Shown here: in pieces, positions 59,754 to 64,000 of the stretch
Position numbering within the stretch: position 1 is the first letter of the stretch
Layout: each line of letters begins with the position of its first letter
NCBI RefSeq assembly: GCF_900104485.1
Contig: NZ_FMXQ01000001.1
Span: forward strand, 620,001-684,000
Direction: 5' to 3'
Length of the DNA stretch: 64,000 nucleotides
Source: Bauldia litoralis
Lineage (GTDB): Bacteria > Pseudomonadota > Alphaproteobacteria > Rhizobiales > Kaistiaceae
Notes under the pieces: generated by a model
Database searches by the model: none
Told to the model about the DNA's origin: nothing
Seen by the model: the letters and a program-made list of their open reading frames with translations, nothing else
Translations under genes and position numbers: made by a program

Positions 59754-60362
59754 ATGGTGGCGCGCAGGCTGGAGCACACACGCGAGGAGATGATCGACCT
59801 CGTCGCCGAGAAGGCAGAGGAGATCGGCGCCCGCGAGGGACTGGCCGGGATCACCATGCGGCGACTGGCGACCGCGGTCGGCTATGCGCCGAACTCGATC
59901 TACCATTCGGTCGGCGACATGGACGCGGTGATCCTGCGGCTCAACGTCCGCACCCTCGACCGCCTGCGTCGCAGCCTGCAGCGCAGGATCCGGCCAGCGC
60001 GCGCCCCGGAGGACACGGCGCTGGCCATCGCCGACGGCTACATGGCCTTCGTCCGCCAGAACCACCGCCTCTGGTCGATCCTTGTCGACTATGCCCGGCG
60101 CGACCAGGGGCCCCTGCCCGACTGGTATGAGGCGGCGCTGTCGCGGCCGCTGGCGCTGGTCGAGGAGGCGCTGGCACCTCTTTTTCCCGATCCGGAAGAC
60201 AGGCGCCGCTCGGTGGCGGCCCTGTGGGCAGCCCTCCACGGCATCGCCGCCCTGTCGCTGTCAGGCAAGCTCGGCATGGTCACGCCGGACGACGCGCCCA
60301 CGCTCGCTCGCCTGCTCGTCCGCCGCTATGTCGCGGGCAGCGGCGGATCCGACAGCCCCTAG
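59754..60362 (+). CDS. TetR family regulator of the lipid cluster
   Basis: A 202-residue TetR repressor: HTH in REEMIDLVAEKAEEIGAREGLAGITMRRLATAVGYAPNSIYHSVGDMDAV (about 10-58), then a helical domain with a WHG-like WAALHGIAALSLSGKL. Such WHG-domain TetRs often sense acyl compounds. ATG at 59754, or GTG three bases later. Its TAG stop shares the palindrome CTAG (60359-60362) with the stop of the convergent cupin gene. Confidence 0.88.
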   Translation: MVARRLEHTREEMIDLVAEKAEEIGAREGLAGITMRRLATAVGYAPNSIYHSVGDMDAVILRLNVRTLDRLRRSLQRRIRPARAPEDTALAIADGYMAFVRQNHRLWSILVDYARRDQGPLPDWYEAALSRPLALVEEALAPLFPDPEDRRRSVAALWAALHGIAALSLSGKLGMVTPDDAPTLARLLVRRYVAGSGGSDSP

Positions 60363-60754
60363 ACACCCACCGTCGGCTCCCACTTGCCCTCGACCGGGTA
60401 GGCCTCGTCTGGACCCGGCCACGGGGGGATGGTGGCGCCGACGGCTTCCAGCGGTTCGTCGCCGTCGGTGCGGAACTGGAAGCTGGCGCCGAGCGGGATG
60501 GTCAGCGACATGCCCGAAACGGCGTCGACCACCGTCTCGGTCTCGCCGAGCCGCATCCACATCCGGCCGCGACCGCCGACGAAGAACCAGACCTCCTCGA
60601 CCGTCCGGTGGGCGACCGCCACCGACACGCCACCGGGGGCCAGCCGGAAATGGGCCATGCTGGCCCGCTCGCCGAGGGTCAGCAGCCGCACCTCCGAGCC
60701 GTCGGGGGCAATCGCGTCGGGCTCGACGCCCAGCATGCGCGTGACGAATTCCAT
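60359..60754 (-). CDS. Cupin-domain protein
   Basis: A 131-residue cupin: MEFVTRMLGVEPDAIAPDGSEVRLL, motif 1 GGVSVAVAHRTVEEVWFFVGGRGRMW (His, Glu), motif 2 LTIPLGASFQFRTDGDEPL, where the usual second His is replaced. ATG at 60754 (MEFVTRMLG) with AAGGAG about 14 nt upstream. Function unknown. It converges on the TetR gene with overlapping stops. Confidence 0.78.
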   Translation of the reverse strand: MEFVTRMLGVEPDAIAPDGSEVRLLTLGERASMAHFRLAPGGVSVAVAHRTVEEVWFFVGGRGRMWMRLGETETVVDAVSGMSLTIPLGASFQFRTDGDEPLEAVGATIPPWPGPDEAYPVEGKWEPTVGV

Positions 60755-60845
60755 GATCCTGTCGGTCTCCTTTGTGGTGCCCGGCCGGGCGGATCGCCCC
60801 TCGATGGCAGGGCAAGATTTTTTTACCTGCTTAGCCTTCAGGGCC

Positions 60846-60874
60846 TTGATTGTGAATCCCATCCCGCATACGTA
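60846..60874 (+). promoter_or_regulatory. Candidate promoter for the ornithine decarboxylase leader
   Basis: TTGATT (60846-60851), a 17-nt spacer and TACGTA (60869-60874). This would start a transcript near 60881 with a leader of about 380 nt. Confidence 0.4.
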
Positions 60875-60880
60875 TCGCCT

Positions 60881-61262
60881 TGCCCAAATTCGCACGTGCC
60901 TGTGGTCGCAAACTTGTCCGAGGGCGAACTTGATCGGGGCCTCACCCCGATTTGCTTCGAAGGACGCGACTTAAAGCAACGACGTAGCGGGCTTTTTTGG
61001 TCTCTGCCGATTGTCCATAAATCGGGGTCACTGAAGAGGCACTACTTCCTTGCCGGGCGTGCGGAACGGGGAAACTCCCAATCCAAGCGAAGGCAGCGAC
61101 AAGTCGGACAGCCCTGTCCCCTTGCGCGACTGCCACCCGCAAACCAGCCGGCTCGCTGCCGGCAAACCGGACCGCGACAATCGCGGGACGATCGTCTCCA
61201 CAACGATCGCCCGAGGTCGAGCGGCCGGCGGTTAGCAACAATTCGCGTGGGAGCTACACGCC
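60881..61262 (+). ncRNA. Structured 5' leader of ornithine decarboxylase (speF-leader candidate)
   Basis: No gene fits the 508-bp gap 60755-61262. Its 3' half folds strongly: GCCGGC-tcgct-GCCGGC (61147-61163), CGCGA-caa-TCGCG (61173-61185) and CGATCGT-ctccaca-ACGATCG (61189-61209). Its 5' half has ATCGGGG-cctca-CCCCGAT (60933-60951), and AAATCGGGGT (61019-61028) can instead pair over 10 bp with ACCCCGATTT (60944-60953). Alphaproteobacterial ornithine decarboxylase genes are known to carry the speF leader RNA; placement here is by context and structure, not by a covariance match. Confidence 0.6.
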
Positions 61263-62393
61263 ATGACTGATCGTATCCGCGACTTCCTGCGTCTCCGACG
61301 TCCGGAAGGCCCTTGCCTCGTCGTCGATCTCGACGTCATCCGTGAGAATTTTCTCAATTTCTCCAAAGCCCTGCCCGACAGCCGGGTCTTCTACGCCGTC
61401 AAGGCGAATCCGGATCCGGCGGTGCTCAAGCTGCTCGCCGGCCTCGGCTCGAATTTCGATTGCGCCAGCGTCGCCGAGATCGACATGGCCCGCAACGCCG
61501 GCGCCACCGCCGATCGTATCTCCTATGGCAACACCATCAAGAAAGAGCGCGACGTCGCCGCCGCCTATAACCGCGGCGTCCGGCTGTTCGCCGTCGATTG
61601 CCCGGAAGAGGTTGACAAGATCGCCCGCGCCGCCCCCGGCTCCCGCGTCTTCTGCCGCATCCTGTGCGACTGCGACGGCGCCGAGTGGCCGCTGTCGCGG
61701 AAGTTCGGCTGCGACCCGGACATGGCTGTCTCGGTGCTCGAGCATGCCCACCGGCTCGGCCTCGTCGCCTATGGCATTTCCTTCCATGTCGGCTCGCAGC
61801 AGCCGAACCCGGACGCCTGGGACATCGCCCTCAAGTCGGCCTCGGCCGTCTTCCGCACCCTGTCCGAGCGCGGCATCCAGCTTCGCATGGTCAATCTCGG
61901 CGGTGGTTTTCCGGCAAAGTATGTCCGTGACGTGCCGGCCGTGAAGACCTATGGCCAGGCGATCTTCACCGCACTGCGCCGTCACTTCGGCAACCGCATT
62001 CCCGAGACCATCATCGAGCCCGGCCGCGGCATGGTCGGCGAGGCCGGCATGATCAAGGCCGAGGTCGTGCTGATCTCGAAGAAGTCGGCGACCGATCCGA
62101 TGCGCTGGGTCTATCTCGACATCGGCAAGTTCGGCGGCCTCGCCGAGACCATGGACGAGGCGATCCGCTACCCGATCCGCACGCCGCGCGACGGCGACGC
62201 CACCGAGCCCTGCGTCATCGCCGGCCCGACCTGCGATTCGGCCGACGTGCTCTACGAGAAGACGCCCTACGAGTTGCCGGTCTCGCTCGCCATCGGCGAC
62301 GAGGTGCTGATCGAGGGCACCGGCGCTTATACCCAGACCTACTCGGCCGTCGCCTTCAATGGCTTCGACCCGCTCAAATCCTACGTGATCTGA
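61263..62393 (+). CDS. Ornithine/lysine decarboxylase, PLP fold III
   Basis: A 376-residue fold-III decarboxylase that makes putrescine (or cadaverine). The PLP Lys is in YAVKANPDP. Other motifs: FDCASVAEIDMARNAGA, SYGNTIKKERDV, SFHVGSQQ (His stacking on PLP), MVNLGGGFPAKY, IEPGRGMVGEAG and the active-site Cys in AGPTCDSADVLYE. The size matches the bacterial homologues of eukaryotic ornithine decarboxylase, which in this group accept Orn and sometimes Lys. Expression is probably controlled by the leader upstream. Confidence 0.94.
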   Translation: MTDRIRDFLRLRRPEGPCLVVDLDVIRENFLNFSKALPDSRVFYAVKANPDPAVLKLLAGLGSNFDCASVAEIDMARNAGATADRISYGNTIKKERDVAAAYNRGVRLFAVDCPEEVDKIARAAPGSRVFCRILCDCDGAEWPLSRKFGCDPDMAVSVLEHAHRLGLVAYGISFHVGSQQPNPDAWDIALKSASAVFRTLSERGIQLRMVNLGGGFPAKYVRDVPAVKTYGQAIFTALRRHFGNRIPETIIEPGRGMVGEAGMIKAEVVLISKKSATDPMRWVYLDIGKFGGLAETMDEAIRYPIRTPRDGDATEPCVIAGPTCDSADVLYEKTPYELPVSLAIGDEVLIEGTGAYTQTYSAVAFNGFDPLKSYVI

Positions 62394-62403
62394 GCCGCCG
62401 ACG

Positions 62404-62919
62404 ATGATCCACATAGACGAAGAGGCGCCGGCCGATGTCGGCGCCCGGGAAGTCCTGCTCGACCGGGTGATGCCCGATCGCGCCGGCAAACCCTCGGAAC
62501 GGCTCCGCGAGGGCCGGCTTCCGGCCGCCGGCCTTGCGCTGGTCGCCCGCGACGGCGGCACGGTCGTCGGCTCGGTCCGTCTCTGGCATGTGACGGCGGC
62601 TGATCGGCCGGCGCTGCTTCTCGGGCCTCTGGCGGTCGAACAGCACCTGCGCGGCAAGGGCGTCGGCGCCGGCCTGATGCAGGTCGCGCTGAACCGCGCC
62701 GAGCTTGCCGGCCACAAGGCGGTGATCCTGGTCGGAGACCCGGAGTACTACGCCCGCTTCGGCTTCGTCGCTGGCCCGGTCGACGGCCTGCATATGCCGG
62801 GCCCGGTCGAACGGCGGCGCTTCCTCGCCTACGAATTCGTCGACGGCAGCCTGGCCGGCGTCGAAGGGCGGGTGATGGCGGCGGGCGCCATGGTCACCGG
62901 GCTGCGCGAAGCCGCCTGA
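62404..62919 (+). CDS. GNAT family N-acetyltransferase (YhbS-like)
   Basis: A 171-residue acetyltransferase. The acetyl-CoA loop is LLGPLAVEQHLRGKGVGAGLMQVAL (R-G-K-G-V-G), followed by VILVGDPEYYARFGFVAGPVDGLHMPGPV, a typical YhbS group ending. It starts 10 bp after the ornithine decarboxylase stop, so it may be co-transcribed and could acetylate a polyamine or related amine; that is inference. Confidence 0.88.
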   Translation: MIHIDEEAPADVGAREVLLDRVMPDRAGKPSERLREGRLPAAGLALVARDGGTVVGSVRLWHVTAADRPALLLGPLAVEQHLRGKGVGAGLMQVALNRAELAGHKAVILVGDPEYYARFGFVAGPVDGLHMPGPVERRRFLAYEFVDGSLAGVEGRVMAAGAMVTGLREAA

Positions 62920-62931
62920 CACGACAGTTCG

Positions 62932-62958
62932 CGATCCCTGCCCCTCGGGCAGGGATCG
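62932..62958. terminator. Bidirectional hairpin between convergent genes
   Basis: A perfect 12-bp stem, CGATCCCTGCCC (62932-62943) with GGGCAGGGATCG (62947-62958), and a 3-nt loop. It lies 12 bp past the GNAT stop and 4 bp past the peptidase stop on the other strand. No T-tract on either strand. Confidence 0.7.
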
Positions 62959-62962
62959 TCCG

Positions 62963-64000
62963 TCAGCCGCGCGGCCCCTCGTCCAGCCCGCGCTTCCTGA
63001 GCAGCGCCTCCGGCGTCGGCATGCGGCCCCGGAAGCGGGTATAGGCCTCGGCCGGATCGCGAAGATTGCCGGCCGAATAGACATTCTCGTAGAGCTTCCG
63101 CGCCGTCTCCGGATCGAAGGGATCGCCGGCTTCCTCGAAGGCGGCGAATGCGTCGGCATCAAGCACTTCCGACCACAGGTAGCTGTAGTAGCCGGCCGCG
63201 TAGTGATCGCCGGAGAAGATGTGGAGGAAATGCGGGGTGCGGTGGCGCATGGCAATCGCCGGCGGCATGCCGATCCGCTCCAGCGCCGCCTTCTCGAAGG
63301 CGACCACGTCGAGTTCGTCGGTATCGCCGGCCATGTGCAGGTCGAGGTCGATCAGCGCCGAGGCGGTGTATTCGACGGTGGCGAAGCCCTGGTTGAAGGC
63401 CCGCGCCGACAAGAGCCGCTCCAGCAGCGCATCCGGCATCGGCTCGCCGGTCTCGTGGTGGACGGCGAATCGCTTCAGCACCTCCGGCTCCTGCAGCCAG
63501 TGCTCGAAGAGTTGCGACGGCAGCTCGACGAAATCGGTGGCGACATTGGTGCCGGACAGCAGCGGATAGCTGACGTTGGAGAGCAGGCCATGCAGCGCGT
63601 GGCCGAATTCGTGGAACAGCGTCCGCGCGTCGTCGAAGGATAGCAGCGCCGGCTTGCCGGCCGGCGGCTTTGAGAAATTCATCACGTTGACGATGATCGG
63701 CCGCACGTCGCCATCGAGCCGGTGCTGGCTGCGATAGGCGCCCATCCACGCCCCGCTCCGCTTTGACGAGCGGGCGAAATAATCGCCAAGGAACAGGCCG
63801 AGCGCCCGCCCGTCGCGATCCTTTCCCTCCCACGCCCGGACATCGGGGTGATAGAGCGGCACATCCCAGACTGGCGCGAAGGAGACGCCGAACAGGCGGC
63901 TCGCGGTCCAGAAGGCCGCCTCGATCAGGTTGTCGAGATGGAGGTAGGGCTTCAACTCCGACTCGTCGAAGTCGTAGCGGCGCTTGCGCAGGCGGTCGGC
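62963..64000 (-). CDS. M3 family oligopeptidase (Dcp/PrlC-like), N-terminus outside window
   Basis: The C-terminal 345 residues of a zinc peptidase of the M3 family; the frame stays open through the window end. The zinc site is LFHEFGHALHG (HExxH variant HEFGH), with a downstream Glu in SQLFEHWLQEPEVL. Other M3 parts: LFLGDYFARSSKRSGAWM, FIH-like FLHIFSGDHYAAGYYSYLWSEVLDADAF. It cleaves short peptides in the cytoplasm or periplasm; location cannot be judged without the N-terminus. Confidence 0.93.
   Translation of the reverse strand, partial: ADRLRKRRYDFDESELKPYLHLDNLIEAAFWTASRLFGVSFAPVWDVPLYHPDVRAWEGKDRDGRALGLFLGDYFARSSKRSGAWMGAYRSQHRLDGDVRPIIVNVMNFSKPPAGKPALLSFDDARTLFHEFGHALHGLLSNVSYPLLSGTNVATDFVELPSQLFEHWLQEPEVLKRFAVHHETGEPMPDALLERLLSARAFNQGFATVEYTASALIDLDLHMAGDTDELDVVAFEKAALERIGMPPAIAMRHRTPHFLHIFSGDHYAAGYYSYLWSEVLDADAFAAFEEAGDPFDPETARKLYENVYSAGNLRDPAEAYTRFRGRMPTPEALLRKRGLDEGPRG

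Noticed and set aside
60985-61000. T-run GCTTTTTTGG in the decarboxylase leader as a simple terminator
   Set aside because: No GC-rich stem ends directly before the T-run; only a weak AAAGC/GCTTT pairing is possible.

Overview
The window is GC-rich DNA with tightly packed operons, many ATGA or TGATG overlapping start/stop pairs and many GTG/TTG starts. Gene content points to an alphaproteobacterium of the Hyphomicrobiales (Rhizobiales): DUF1344 secreted proteins, a Frc-type sugar transporter close to that of Sinorhizobium meliloti, CUT1 sugar ABC operons, a CoxD/CoxE-assisted molybdenum hydroxylase, and an ornithine decarboxylase with a long structured leader. The genus cannot be fixed from the sequence. 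No rRNA, tRNA, prophage, insertion sequence or CRISPR array was seen. The region looks like ordinary chromosome or megaplasmid rich in carbohydrate catabolism.

Layout. 1-3.0 kb: end of a fosmidomycin-resistance MFS gene, an acyltransferase-3 gene, two DUF1344 paralogues and an unknown exported protein. 3.3-6.1 kb: a fumarylacetoacetate-hydrolase-family gene convergent with a BenE transporter/epimerase pair. 6.3-13.6 kb: an unusual operon on the minus strand (asparagine-synthase-like amidotransferase, acyl carrier protein, acyl-AMP ligase, NAD-synthase-like ligase, polysaccharide deacetylase) with a GNAT gene upstream. It looks like a small acyl/amide biosynthetic system. 13.7-21.5 kb: a Frc-like sugar ABC transporter that lacks its binding protein, an SDR, a ROK regulator, and a divergent kinase/mannonate dehydratase/glycerate kinase operon. 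21.5-24.1 kb: an RTX-type secreted protein. 24.3-28.4 kb: LacI regulator, GH2 beta-mannosidase and SGNH esterase. 28.5-33.2 kb: a flavin reductase/sulfite-oxidase-like pair, a sugar 1-dehydrogenase, a sulfotransferase and 6-phosphogluconate dehydrogenase.

33.3-48.3 kb appears to be one regulon. A GntR/FCD regulator diverges from a four-subunit molybdenum hydroxylase (FAD, 2Fe-2S and a molybdopterin subunit split in two), followed by an EthD-like protein, CoxD- and CoxE-like maturation proteins, an amidohydrolase and an aldo/keto reductase. A converging CUT1 ABC transporter operon, with an unusual 64-residue membrane protein, starts 14 kb away from a promoter that shares a 34/36-bp element with the hydroxylase promoter. 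This is the best evidence here for a functional link that gene adjacency alone would miss.

48.4-52.8 kb: a TetR regulator diverging from a catabolic operon (PEP-hydrolase-like protein, cupin, xylose-isomerase-like protein, Gfo/Idh/MocA oxidoreductase). 52.9-56.6 kb: an EmrAB-type efflux pair with divergent TetR and two inverted operator copies. 56.6-60.4 kb: a phospholipid cluster resembling E. coli ynbABC (methyltransferase, CDP-alcohol phosphotransferase with a frameshift, CDP-diglyceride synthase, acyltransferase) with its own TetR and another inverted operator pair. 60.4-64 kb: a cupin, the ornithine decarboxylase with its leader, a GNAT, and an M3 oligopeptidase cut by the window end.
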